A stretch of DNA of 64,000 nucleotides, taken from positions 436,759 through 500,758 of the forward strand of contig CADCKQ010000001.1 in the NCBI GenBank assembly GCA_902802045.1, read 5' to 3'. Numbering within the stretch: position 1 is the first letter of the stretch; each line of letters begins with the position of its first letter. This document shows, piece by piece, positions 52,855 through 60,894 of this stretch. The stretch is from Oscillospiraceae bacterium (lineage in GTDB: Bacteria > Bacillota > Clostridia > Oscillospirales > Oscillospiraceae). The translations under genes and the position numbers were made by a program. The notes below the pieces were generated by a model. The model searched no databases. It had not been told where the DNA came from and worked only from the letters and a program-made list of their open reading frames with translations.

Positions 52855-55260
52855 TTGACTGAACAGATTTCAAGAGATGAACTCAGGAGCGCGATAGAAG
52901 ACAAACTGTGCGCGTATTTCGGAGCAACAAGCGAAAAAGCCACGGACGAACAGTTCTTCATGGCCTGCGCGATGGTGCTGCGCGAAGTAATGAGCAGAGT
53001 GATCGCAATAGATGAAGAGGCACACCCGGCAGAAAAGGAAGTCCATTACCTTTCCATGGAATTTCTGATGGGCAGAAGCCTTATGAAAAACGCGTTTAAC
53101 CTCGGGATCGGAGATCAGCTCAGGGGAGCGATAGAAGATCTGGGCAGAAACGCGACGGACATCTTTGAAGCTGAACCCGACGCGGGGCTCGGCAACGGAG
53201 GCCTCGGAAGACTTGCCGCCTGTTATATGGACAGCATGTCCACTCTGGGGCTTGAAAGCACCGGATATTCCATATGCTATGAACTCGGGATATTCAAGCA
53301 GAAGTTTAAAGACGGGAAGCAGACCGAGGTCGCGGACAACTGGCGCGTAGCCGCTGAAAGCTGGCTTGTCCCGAGATATGACGAGGCGGTCGAAGTGCGT
53401 TTCGGCGGACAGATAGTGCCTTATTGGGACGAATACGGTTACTATCATGCCGAACACAAGGGCTATACCGCCGTTATGGCAGTTCCGAGAGATATGCTCA
53501 TAGCCGGTTACGGAGGAAGCAAGATAAATAAGCTCAGACTCTGGGATGCCAGGAGCGCCAACCAGCTTGACATGTATCTGTTCTCCGAGGGCAAATATGT
53601 CGAGAGCATGGAACAGAGAACAATGGCCGAGGTGATAACGAAAGTTCTCTACCCCGCCGACGAGCATATAGAAGGCAAGACGCTGAGGCTTAAACAGCAG
53701 TACTTTTTCGTCTCTGCAACTGCACAGAACATAGTAAAGCGCCATATTGAAAAATGGGGAGATGTCAGAAATTTCTCCGAGCATCACGCTATTCAGATCA
53801 ACGATACCCACCCCACTCTTATCATTCCCGAACTGATGAGGATCTTCCTGGACGAGCACGGGATGCGCTGGGATGATGCCTGGGAGCAGGTGACGAAGGC
53901 GGTCGCGTATACGAATCACACCGTCATGTCGGAAGCCCTTGAGAAATGGCCTCAGGAACTGGTGCAGTCGCTCCTGCCGAGGATCTGGGAGATCATGTGT
54001 GAGATCAATAAGAGATGGTGCAGCTATCTTGTTTCCAAGTTCGGAAATACGGAAGCTGTCGGACGCAATATGATCATCAACGGCGGACAGGTCTACATGG
54101 CAAATATGTGTCTGGCTGCCTGCCATACCGTCAACGGCGTTTCCAGGCTTCACGGTGACATATTAAAGCGCGATCTCTTCAGAGACATCTGTTCTCTCGA
54201 GCCGGAAAAGTTCACCTATGTAACAAACGGAATAGACCACAGAAGATGGCTCGCCCAGATAAATCCCGGCCTGAATTCTCTGGTATGCGAGCTGCTCGGA
54301 GGCAACAGCTATCTGACAAGACCGGAAGAGCTGGCAGGGCTTGCCGCTTTTGAAAACGACGAGAGCGTCCGGCAGAAAATGAATGCCATCAAATATGAGA
54401 ACAAGCTGAGATTTGCCGAATTTGCAAAGAGAAACGACAACTTCTCATTGGACCCCTCTATGGTCATGGATGTGCAGATAAAGCGTCTGCATGAATACAA
54501 GAGACAGCTGCTCTGCGCCATGAGCATAATCCGTCTGCAGCAGATCCTGCACGACGATCCGAACGCGGACTTCGTGCCGAGGACCTTCGTCTTCGGAGCC
54601 AAATCCGCGGCAGGCTACCGGACAGCCAAGAGAATAATAGAACTTCTGCTCTCGCTGGCAAAAGACATAAACAACGATCCGCTCTGCAAGGGCAGACTCA
54701 GCGTATATTTTGTGGAAAACTACAGAGTATCTGCAGCCGAGGCGATGATACCCGGAGCACAGATATCCGAGCAGATCTCCACAGCCGGGAAAGAGGCCTC
54801 CGGAACCGGATGCATGAAGCTCATGATGAACGGTGCCGTTACCATAGGCACGCTGGACGGAGCCAACGTCGAGATGTATGAGCTGCTTGGTGACGAGAAT
54901 ATGTTCCTCTTCGGACTCAGGACGGAAGAAATAGCGGTACTGAAGAACGCGGGATACAATCCTCAGGAATATGTCAGAAAAGACGGTGAGCTCAGAAGAG
55001 TCCTCGACCGCATGAGCGCGGGCTTCTCGGACGGAAAGAATTACTCCGATCTCGCGTCCATGCTCCTCTACGGCGGAGACAATTACATGCTGATAGCGGA
55101 TTTCAGAAGCTATGTCAACTGCCAGACAGCTCTCTACGAACGCATAAAGGACAGCTCCGAGACTGGAAGAATAGCGATAATGAATGTCGCGAAGAGCGGT
55201 ATTTTCGCGGCTGACCGCGCGATAGGACAGTACAGGGACAATATATGGCATATAAAATAA
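52855..55260 (+). CDS. glgP: Glycogen/maltodextrin phosphorylase
   Basis: This 801-residue PLP enzyme releases glucose-1-phosphate from glycogen or maltodextrin, the reverse side of the glgC branch. Conserved blocks are AACYMDSMSTLGL (about 121), HPTLIIPELMR (about 321), VTNGIDHRRW (about 461) and the PLP lysine in EASGTGCMKLMMNGAVTIGT (Lys about 655; Cys stands where Asn is common before MK). Full length. The best start is TTG at 52855 (no ATG near), with AAAGGATC upstream. It overlaps the next gene by 16 bp. Confidence 0.95.
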   Translation: MTEQISRDELRSAIEDKLCAYFGATSEKATDEQFFMACAMVLREVMSRVIAIDEEAHPAEKEVHYLSMEFLMGRSLMKNAFNLGIGDQLRGAIEDLGRNATDIFEAEPDAGLGNGGLGRLAACYMDSMSTLGLESTGYSICYELGIFKQKFKDGKQTEVADNWRVAAESWLVPRYDEAVEVRFGGQIVPYWDEYGYYHAEHKGYTAVMAVPRDMLIAGYGGSKINKLRLWDARSANQLDMYLFSEGKYVESMEQRTMAEVITKVLYPADEHIEGKTLRLKQQYFFVSATAQNIVKRHIEKWGDVRNFSEHHAIQINDTHPTLIIPELMRIFLDEHGMRWDDAWEQVTKAVAYTNHTVMSEALEKWPQELVQSLLPRIWEIMCEINKRWCSYLVSKFGNTEAVGRNMIINGGQVYMANMCLAACHTVNGVSRLHGDILKRDLFRDICSLEPEKFTYVTNGIDHRRWLAQINPGLNSLVCELLGGNSYLTRPEELAGLAAFENDESVRQKMNAIKYENKLRFAEFAKRNDNFSLDPSMVMDVQIKRLHEYKRQLLCAMSIIRLQQILHDDPNADFVPRTFVFGAKSAAGYRTAKRIIELLLSLAKDINNDPLCKGRLSVYFVENYRVSAAEAMIPGAQISEQISTAGKEASGTGCMKLMMNGAVTIGTLDGANVEMYELLGDENMFLFGLRTEEIAVLKNAGYNPQEYVRKDGELRRVLDRMSAGFSDGKNYSDLASMLLYGGDNYMLIADFRSYVNCQTALYERIKDSSETGRIAIMNVAKSGIFAADRAIGQYRDNIWHIK

Positions 55261-56084
55261 GCGTAATAGGCGGGATCAACCTTGATATCGGGGGAAGACC
55301 GTCCGAAAGCTTGAGGCTGAGGGATTCCAATATAGGAACGATCTCACGCAGCGCGGGAGGCGTCGGCTTCAACATAGCAAAAAATCTTGCCGAAAGAGGA
55401 ACAACGGTTTCTCTGGTGAGCGCGCTTGGAGACGACTCGGACGGAGGAACGCTCATGCTGGCTGCCCGCGCGGCAGGCATCGATATTACGGACACTCTGG
55501 TAACAGGCAGCCTGCCGACATCGCGATATCTGTATGTGACTGATGAAAACGGAGACATGTACACTGCCGTCAACGACATGCGGGTCACGGAGCTTATCAC
55601 TCCGGAGTACCTGCGGGATAAGATGTCGGAGATCAACAGAAGTGACGCCCTCGTCGCAGACGCGAATCTCCGCCGCGATACGCTCGAATATATTGCGGAG
55701 AGAGCGAAAAGACCGATATACGCGGACTCTGTCTCTGTTGCCAAATGTCTTAAACTCAAAGGCCTTGCTTTGAGAGCCTTAAAGCCGAATATGGCAGAGG
55801 CCGAAAAGCTGACGGGCAGAGACACGCCGGAAGAAGCGGCAAACGCCCTGCTCGAGAGCGGGATAGGGAGAGTTTTCATCTCTCTCGGAACAGACGGCAT
55901 GTACGCGGCCGAGGTCGGGAATTCCTGCCGGGTTCCCTGTCCTGAGGTCGTCAGCGGCAACACAAACGGAGCCGGTGACGCCGCCATGGCGGCAATAATC
56001 CTCGCGGATCTCGACGGGAAGGACCTGGAGGAGACCGCGAGAGCTGCAGTTGAAGCTGCCGCGCAAGCAGTCGCGCTGCAATAA
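55245..56084 (+). CDS. PfkB-family sugar kinase, pseudouridine-kinase-like
   Basis: This 279-residue ribokinase-superfamily enzyme phosphorylates a sugar or nucleoside at a terminal hydroxyl. The N-terminus (IGGINLDIGGRPSESL, DSNIGTISRSAGGVGFNIAKNLA) resembles pseudouridine kinase more than fructokinase or ribokinase. The catalytic NTNGAGDAAMA (anion hole and general-base Asp, about 245-255) is intact. No pseudouridine glycosidase (psuG) is adjacent. It overlaps glgP, so it is co-expressed with glycogen genes, which could reflect sugar-phosphate supply or operon drift. Specificity is inferred only from the N-terminal pattern. Confidence 0.85.
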   Translation: MAYKISVIGGINLDIGGRPSESLRLRDSNIGTISRSAGGVGFNIAKNLAERGTTVSLVSALGDDSDGGTLMLAARAAGIDITDTLVTGSLPTSRYLYVTDENGDMYTAVNDMRVTELITPEYLRDKMSEINRSDALVADANLRRDTLEYIAERAKRPIYADSVSVAKCLKLKGLALRALKPNMAEAEKLTGRDTPEEAANALLESGIGRVFISLGTDGMYAAEVGNSCRVPCPEVVSGNTNGAGDAAMAAIILADLDGKDLEETARAAVEAAAQAVALQ

Positions 56085-56110
56085 AAGAATTGTTTAATAA
56101 AAGCAAAAAA

Positions 56111-56140
56111 AGAACAGGCACGGTCAAACGCGCCTGTTCT
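56111..56140. terminator. Terminator after the kinase gene and the WYL regulator
   Basis: A stem AGAACAGGC / GCCTGTTCT with a 12-nt loop lies between two convergent genes; A-run on the left, TTTAAT on the right. It serves both strands. Confidence 0.82.
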
Positions 56141-56169
56141 TTAATATTCCTGTCGCGGATCGGGGCTTT

Positions 56170-57183
56170 TTATTTCGCTTTTTCCTTAAGCATTTCGAGG
56201 ACTTCCTCAACCCGTTCCTGGTATTCCGATCTCAAGACGGTCGGGTATGCGATGTCGATCTTATCGCCGTAGGTGAAGAGCCAGGCAAAGAAGTTCGGGG
56301 AGCTCTCGACCTCCACTGTTGCCGAATAGAGGCCTTCTTTTCCTCTGACTTTTGAGATCGGGGTCTTTTCTCCGAACTGGTCGTAGATATAGTTTACGGC
56401 GTCTTTCGTAAAATGAAGCTCTGCCGTGTACCTGTCCCCGCCGAACATTTTGAAGGACCTTCTCGTATAGCTCGCAACACCAAGGCGCTCGGTCTTTGCC
56501 CGGGCGCTTATTTCTTCCAGCGTCTCGCTGACGTTTTCCAGCCTGTCGACGCGGAAATTCTTTACCGTAAAGGTTGCGTCGGTCAGGTCTATTGCTCTTA
56601 AGTAATAGTTGTCGTCATTGAATATCAGGGCGATCGGCTCTGCTTCATAGTATTTCTTGTCGTGCGCGTAATCTCTTTTTCCGTTTTCGTCCAGCTTGAA
56701 ATAGTTGAACATCAGAGTATGGTTATTTGAGATCGCGCTGTTTATGACCGTCGTATTCGGGAGCGTTGACGGGTTTTTGTGCTTTGTTTTGTTGAACTCC
56801 ACGCGCCGTTTTTCCATTGCCTGCTGTACTCTTCTGCCGGCAAGACGGCCTATTTTTGCGATGATCTTTTCGGAGCTCTTCTCGTCCAGAAACGCTGATG
56901 CGTGAATAGCATCGGTTATGATGTTCATCTCTGTATCGGTCAGGGGATCGCGGTCCTCGTACCAGTAGCGCTTGGTACGCCAGTCTGTATCGTCGCAGAC
57001 CCTGCAGAGGCCTTTTTCCCTGAGCATAGCGATATCTCTGGTAACGGCTCTGCGCTCAGCGGAAATGCCCTTCTTCTCTATCTTTCCGATGATGTCTTTC
57101 AAACTCAGCCTGTTCTCTTCGCCGGATTCATCGCGCAGGATCTGATATACAAGCACGGCTCTGGCTTTATCGTTCTTTTCCAT
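56170..57183 (-). CDS. WYL-domain transcriptional regulator
   Basis: This 337-residue regulator has an N-terminal winged helix-turn-helix (about 10-65; ISAERRAVTRDIAMLREKGL) and a C-terminal WYL ligand-binding domain (about 145-230). The WYL hallmark region is NNHTLMFNYFKLDENGKRD and FNDDNYYLRAIDL (Tyr/Leu in place of WYL), followed by KNFRVDRLENVS. WYL proteins sense nucleic acids or ligands and often control defence, DNA-damage or mobile-element genes. It is divergent from the RepA-like ATPase gene across 220 bp containing a GTACCA palindrome, so it may control both itself and that gene. Confidence 0.88.
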   Translation of the reverse strand: MEKNDKARAVLVYQILRDESGEENRLSLKDIIGKIEKKGISAERRAVTRDIAMLREKGLCRVCDDTDWRTKRYWYEDRDPLTDTEMNIITDAIHASAFLDEKSSEKIIAKIGRLAGRRVQQAMEKRRVEFNKTKHKNPSTLPNTTVINSAISNNHTLMFNYFKLDENGKRDYAHDKKYYEAEPIALIFNDDNYYLRAIDLTDATFTVKNFRVDRLENVSETLEEISARAKTERLGVASYTRRSFKMFGGDRYTAELHFTKDAVNYIYDQFGEKTPISKVRGKEGLYSATVEVESSPNFFAWLFTYGDKIDIAYPTVLRSEYQERVEEVLEMLKEKAK

Positions 57184-57271
57184 TGCAACACCTAAAAATA
57201 AAATCGATAATTCAAAACGATTGAAAAATAAGGATGTATTATTAATCAGATATGCCTCAATCGAAGCTATT

Positions 57272-57287
57272 GTACCATCTGTGGTAC
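57272..57287. promoter_or_regulatory. Palindrome in the WYL/RepA-like divergent spacer
   Basis: GTACCA-TCTG-TGGTAC is a perfect 6-bp inverted repeat with a 4-bp centre, 21 bp before the -35 of the RepA-like gene. It is a candidate operator. The rest of the spacer (57184-57403) shows no gene. Confidence 0.5.
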
Positions 57288-57307
57288 TATATGCGCAAGC
57301 CGGACTG

Positions 57308-57335
57308 TTGATTTATATCTCCTGCTGTTTATAAT
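57308..57335 (+). promoter_or_regulatory. Promoter of the RepA-like ATPase gene
   Basis: TTGATT (57308-57313), a 16-bp spacer, then TATAAT (57330-57335). The leader of about 65 nt ends at TGAGG 12 nt before the ATG at 57404. Confidence 0.6.
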
Positions 57336-57403
57336 TGACTCGAGCTCAAAAGAAGCGGCCCGCTTTTAATAATGTTATGATTGTATTGAGGTTAAAAAGA
57401 AAA

Positions 57404-58690
57404 ATGAACTTATTTAAAAAACATGTACCGGCAACAGAGGATGCTTCAGCAGCGGACGGTCAGAAAGAGATCCCGGAGAACAGCGCCGGAGAGATCGTTC
57501 AGGAGCCCGGCGAGAGCTATATCAGCTTTCTCAACAGAAGGGCAGCCGCAGGCAGGGACCCGGACAGGCTTTTATCAATATCTGCTCCGCCGGGGCGCGA
57601 AAACGACAGGGAATTCATTGAAGACCGCCTTGCAAACGATATAAGCGAAAAGATAAAGGCCGTCGCACACGACTCGGATATGAATCCGGTGAACATGCAG
57701 ACTCTCTTCGATCTGCCCTATAAGGAAAGGCTCCCCGTCATAGAAGGGATACTGGACCCGGGAACCTATATCCTTGCCGGCGCTTCAAAGAGCGGCAAAT
57801 CGCTCCTTGCCTATCAGCTCGCGTTTCATGTGAGCACGGGAACTCCCATGTGGGGACATGAGGTGAAAGATCCGGGTACAGTTCTGTATCTCGCACTCGA
57901 GGATGATCTCCACAGGGTGAGAGCGAGATATACGAGGATGTTCGGAGTGAATCCCTCGGATAAGCTGGAGATAGCGACCCGCTCAGGGGATGTGGAGGGA
58001 GAACTTATAAAGCAGCTCGTGCAATTCCGCAGACGCCGCAGCGACCTCCGGCTCGTGATCATAGACACGCTGCAGAAGGTAAGAAGATCTGCAGGCAGTT
58101 ATTCAGGAGACTATGATACCATGTCGCAGCTGAAGGCTTTCGCGGACAGATACCGGATCTGCCTTATACTCGTTCACCATACGAGGAAGAGCACGGCCAA
58201 TGATATCTTCGATATGATATCCGGCTCAACTGGTATCATGGGTTCGGCCGACGGAGCGTTTCTCCTGCACAAGGAGGAGAGGAACGATCTCAATGCCATG
58301 CTTGACTTCGCGGGGCGCGACAGCGCGGAAAAGAGATTTAATCTGAAGCGCAACCTTGAGACTCTCACCTGGGAGCTTGTTAGCGAGGATGACGAGCTCT
58401 GGAGAAAGCCGCCGGATGAGACTCTTGAAGAACTGGCGGAAGTCATCAAGGCCTTCGACGGCTCATGGGAGGGGACTGCTACGGAGCTTCGCTCCGTGAT
58501 GGAGACGGACAAGAACCCGAGCGCCCTTGCCAAGCATATTCTGAAGAATGCAGAGCGCCTTTTGGAAGAATACAAAATACGCGTCACGAGCAATAGAAAT
58601 CATGACGGAAGAACTCTAGTGTTTTCAATGCCTGTGTACACGTGTGACGCGAGTGACGCGTATCTGAATACACCTCAAAAGTGCGTTTAA
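57404..58690 (+). CDS. RepA-like RecA-fold ATPase (helicase RepA family)
   Basis: This protein of about 428 residues has a poorly structured N-terminus (about 1-100, LFKKHVPATEDASAADGQ) and one RecA-fold ATPase domain: Walker A GASKSGKS (about 126-133), ALEDDLHR (about 165), Walker B LRLVIIDTLQKVRR, and HHTRKS (sensor) with the SGSTGIMGSADGAF loop. This order is that of plasmid RepA/phage-type hexameric helicases (RSF1010 RepA family). A C-terminal winged-helix-like part follows (EGTATELRSVMETDKNPSALAK, about 345-375). ATG 57404 is preferred over ATGs upstream because of TGAGG. The last codons and the 3' spacer are made of GTGAC repeats. No primase, integrase or phage genes are near. Function beyond ATPase is unknown. 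Confidence 0.83.
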   Translation: MNLFKKHVPATEDASAADGQKEIPENSAGEIVQEPGESYISFLNRRAAAGRDPDRLLSISAPPGRENDREFIEDRLANDISEKIKAVAHDSDMNPVNMQTLFDLPYKERLPVIEGILDPGTYILAGASKSGKSLLAYQLAFHVSTGTPMWGHEVKDPGTVLYLALEDDLHRVRARYTRMFGVNPSDKLEIATRSGDVEGELIKQLVQFRRRRSDLRLVIIDTLQKVRRSAGSYSGDYDTMSQLKAFADRYRICLILVHHTRKSTANDIFDMISGSTGIMGSADGAFLLHKEERNDLNAMLDFAGRDSAEKRFNLKRNLETLTWELVSEDDELWRKPPDETLEELAEVIKAFDGSWEGTATELRSVMETDKNPSALAKHILKNAERLLEEYKIRVTSNRNHDGRTLVFSMPVYTCDASDAYLNTPQKCV

Positions 58691-58785
58691 GGCATATATC
58701 TGTTTTCCCGTCACACGTGTCACACGTGTCACAAACCCAGCAAAATCAATACTTTCTGATTTTCAGCTCTCCTGTCACGCGTGAC
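58641..58785. repeat. GTGAC iteron-like array after the RepA-like gene
   Basis: Seven GTGAC/GTCAC units occur: two forward at 9-bp phase (58641-58658, within the end of the gene), three reverse at 9-bp phase (58709-58735), then a 12-bp palindrome GTCACGCGTGAC (58774-58785). The first 9-mer CGTGTGACG (58641-58649) is the exact reverse complement of CGTCACACG (58709-58717). This fits a binding array for a DNA protein, or part of a cruciform. The spacer 58691-58902 holds only this array and the terminator. Confidence 0.75.
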
Positions 58786-58795
58786 GCGTAAAAAG

Positions 58796-58824
58796 CAGGC
58801 ACTTCGTGTTATACGAAGTGCCTG
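58796..58824 (+). terminator. Terminator of the RepA-like gene
   Basis: A 12-bp stem CAGGCACTTCGT / ACGAAGTGCCTG with a GTTAT loop, then TGTTATT. It can also serve the minus-strand gene ending at 58903. Confidence 0.82.
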
Positions 58825-58902
58825 TGTTATTATGCATTTCTGATGCCAACTCAGGAAAAGAAGCGTCAATCCATGCCGGTATTCAGGCCAGAAACAAGCG
58901 GG

Positions 58903-59409
58903 TCAGGCTTCATGAACCAGCTTGCCGGTCATGGATTCGATCTGTATGGAAAAACAGAGGGTACTGCTTCCGAATTTGGAGATCTCGTGTTCCACATATT
59001 CATCTGTTGCGGGGAATTTGCTTGAGATCAGACGGCTGACAAAAGCCGTTTTATCGCGGTCTTCAATGATCTGCGCTTTTCCGAACACTACAACGCTCTT
59101 AACATAGTACGCCCAGTCTCCGTCCCGCTTTTCGTCCCGGCCGAAGACACAGAAAGAGACTTTGGGATCTTTTTTTATGGCATCGACGCGGTGCCCGATA
59201 TTTCCTCCGTGAAAATACAGCCTTCCGTCTTCCTCGCAGTAATAATGATTGATGGGGATCCCGTAGGGATAACCGTTGTCTCCCAGAACGGACAGAACGC
59301 CTCTGGTCTCGGTTTTCAGGAGATCGATACATTCCTCCTGAGTTAAAGCCTGTTTTCCGCGCCTCATGGGACGGAATGATGAATACAGGCGATCAGAAAT
59401 ATCCGGCAT
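58903..59409 (-). CDS. Pyridoxamine 5'-phosphate oxidase-like FMN-binding protein (NimA-type)
   Basis: This 168-residue split-barrel protein begins PDISDRLYSSFRPMRRGKQALTQ; the MRRxxxxLTxEE segment is typical of the NimA-like branch. FMN-site residues are suggested by VLGDNGYPYGIPINHYY and YFHGGNIGHRVDAIKKDPKVSF. It ends with SIQIESMTGKLVHEA. The family includes flavin reductases, haem-handling and nitroimidazole-resistance (Nim) proteins; substrate or resistance cannot be assigned. ATG 59407-59409 has GGGAGG upstream. It is followed (3') by a shared terminator and preceded by a related paralogue. Confidence 0.85.
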   Translation of the reverse strand: MPDISDRLYSSFRPMRRGKQALTQEECIDLLKTETRGVLSVLGDNGYPYGIPINHYYCEEDGRLYFHGGNIGHRVDAIKKDPKVSFCVFGRDEKRDGDWAYYVKSVVVFGKAQIIEDRDKTAFVSRLISSKFPATDEYVEHEISKFGSSTLCFSIQIESMTGKLVHEA

Positions 59410-59435
59410 ATTGATGGCCTCCCATACGGCCCTGT

Positions 59436-59837
59436 TTAAAATACCAGTTCTTCAGGAGCTTCAGTGAAGGAGCTGAAAACAGCCTTGCCGGATCTGAAGT
59501 ACAGCATCTGCATATTGCCGTCGTCAGGGCTGTACATTCCCTTAAGACTCGGCAGCTTCTCGAGCATTGCGACCTTTACATCGCGGTTATCGTCCTCTTC
59601 GAGGATCCCGGAGAGGCGCAGCCACTTGCCGCCGGTGAAAGCGCAGAGCTCGACTCTGGGGTTGGCGGCGATCTGCCTCGAGACGGCTTTGACCTTGCCG
59701 GTCTGGATGTAGAGCTTTCCGTCATAGAGCAAAATGGTGCCAAACGGCCTTACTCTGGGCTGGTCTCCCTCAACGGTCGCCAGATAGTATGTACCCGCGT
59801 CGTCAATAAACTTACAGATCTTTTCAAGGGCTTCCAT
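59436..59837 (-). CDS. Pyridoxamine 5'-phosphate oxidase-family FMN-binding protein
   Basis: This protein of about 133 residues has a flavin split-barrel fold: TYYLATVEGDQPRVRPFG (about 15-32), KLYIQTGKVKAVSRQIAANP (about 40-59) and ELCAFTGGKWLRLSGIL. Such short members bind FMN or F420 and often act as reductases or stress proteins; the role here is open. ATG 59835-59837 has ACGGAGGTAAAG upstream and is preferred over an upstream in-frame start. It lies 26 bp before the NimA-like gene on the same strand; both diverge from the TetR gene, whose operator is about 170 bp away. Confidence 0.85.
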   Translation of the reverse strand: MEALEKICKFIDDAGTYYLATVEGDQPRVRPFGTILLYDGKLYIQTGKVKAVSRQIAANPRVELCAFTGGKWLRLSGILEEDDNRDVKVAMLEKLPSLKGMYSPDDGNMQMLYFRSGKAVFSSFTEAPEELVF

Positions 59838-59974
59838 GATCTTTACCTCCGTTTTTGTTATATGTTTCACTCAACTGCTGTTACCATTATACCTCTGCAT
59901 AAGCAAATAGCAATATGTTCAAGAGAGCGTCAGCGACGCGGCGGCATTAAGAGGAAGACCGGATAATAATATGC

Positions 59975-60003
59975 TTGACAGGTGACCGGGCGGTTTCTAT
60001 AAT
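59975..60003 (+). promoter_or_regulatory. Consensus promoter of the TetR gene
   Basis: TTGACA (59975-59980) and TATAAT (59998-60003) are exactly 17 bp apart, a perfect sigma-70/SigA match. The upstream GGTGACC half-site (59981-59987) sits beside the -35. Confidence 0.85.
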
Positions 60004-60006
60004 ATC

Positions 60007-60026
60007 AGGTGTCCAAATGGTCACCT
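60007..60026 (+). promoter_or_regulatory. Operator overlapping the TetR transcription start
   Basis: A 20-bp near-palindrome, AGGTG-T-CC-AAAT-GG-T-CACCT, starts 3 bp after the -10 box. Arms match except for one central pair. It is the expected position for repression by the TetR protein itself. Confidence 0.7.
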
Positions 60027-60047
60027 CAAGTATGATCGGAGAGTATA

Positions 60048-60641
60048 ATGGAAGTTACGACAAAGGACAGGATACTGGACGAGGCATTGAAATGCTTCGC
60101 GGAAAACGGATACAACGGCACGAATCTGCGGGATCTGGCAGCGAATCTGGGGCTGAGCAAATCCGCGCTCTATAAGCATTATAACAGTAAAGAGGATATC
60201 TGGAATGCCATGATCGACAGGATCAGGAACTATTACAACGCGAATTTTGACCATCATCCGCAAATTCCGGAAACCTGCGGGGAACTTCTTGAGCTTACAA
60301 TGCAGCTTGTCGGATTTACCATTCACGACCCCAGAATAATCCTCACGAGGCGGCTGCTTATGACGGAGCAGTTCAGGGGCGGGCAGGCATCCGAACTTGC
60401 TTCGGAATATTTTCTTAACGGTACAAAAAGAATGTTTTCCGAGATCTTCAGAAACATGATCGAAGACGGCCTCCTGAAACGGGATGATCCGGAGCTTTTG
60501 GCACTTGCCTACACTGCCCCGATAACGGTCCTGATCCATCAGTGCGACAGGGAGCGGGACAGGGAACCGGAGATCACGGAACAGATCGGGGCTTTTGCCC
60601 GGCATTTTATTGAAACATACCGCGCAGATTGCGAAAAATGA
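60048..60641 (+). CDS. TetR-family transcriptional regulator
   Basis: This 197-residue repressor has an N-terminal helix-turn-helix DNA-binding domain: KDRILDEALKCFAENGYNG, LRDLAANLGLSKSALYKHYNSKEDIW (about 7-55). The C-terminal ligand domain follows. GGAG precedes the ATG. The promoter and operator upstream suggest strong, self-controlled expression. Next downstream is a truncated ABC ATPase, so the original target was probably a drug- or peptide-efflux ABC system. Confidence 0.93.
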   Translation: MEVTTKDRILDEALKCFAENGYNGTNLRDLAANLGLSKSALYKHYNSKEDIWNAMIDRIRNYYNANFDHHPQIPETCGELLELTMQLVGFTIHDPRIILTRRLLMTEQFRGGQASELASEYFLNGTKRMFSEIFRNMIEDGLLKRDDPELLALAYTAPITVLIHQCDRERDREPEITEQIGAFARHFIETYRADCEK

Positions 60642-60656
60642 TCGGAGGATATATCG

Positions 60657-60857
60657 ATGCTGAAAATCAATCATCTTACAAAAACATTCGGGGATAAGAC
60701 TGCGGTAGACGATCTGACCCTTCACATAGCACCGGGTGAGATATACGGTTTTATCGGACATAACGGCGCAGGCAAGAGTACTACACTGAGATCCGCCGCG
60801 GGAATGCTTGCCTGGCTTAAGAAAAACGGCGCCAAGAGATTTTCGGAATTACAGTGA
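60657..60857 (+). pseudogene. ABC transporter ATPase remnant, truncated after Walker A
   Basis: Only 66 residues remain: a normal start, [20 protein letters not shown], then Walker [11 protein letters not shown] (34-43) and about 7 more residues. A foreign-looking tail [15 protein letters not shown] then ends at TGA. The signature, Walker B and H-loop are absent downstream in every frame, so the gene has an internal deletion. The tail looks like the C-terminus of an ABC-2 type permease, suggesting deletion joined the ATPase start to the permease end. It follows the TetR gene by 15 bp. Confidence 0.8.
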
Positions 60858-60894
60858 ACAAACAAATGAAAACCATCAATTAAGAGGTAAGAAG

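Noticed and set aside
58796..58824. TTCGTGTTATACGAA hairpin resembling loxP arms
   Set aside because: Arms are part of a 12-bp terminator stem followed by a T-rich end; spacer length and outer sequence do not match loxP, and no recombinase is present.
57184..58902. Prophage or integrated plasmid around the RepA-like gene
   Set aside because: No integrase, relaxase, capsid, att repeats or tRNA target; only one ATPase gene and a repeat array are visible.
58903..59409. Nitroimidazole-resistance (nim) gene
   Set aside because: Only general NimA-like family features are seen; resistance needs specific residues and data that are not available here.
59981..60026. GGTGACC/GGTCACC near the TetR promoter as a third member of the GTGAC repeat class
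   Set aside because: They form one compact operator at a promoter, without 7- or 9-bp phasing; sharing GTGAC is likely chance.
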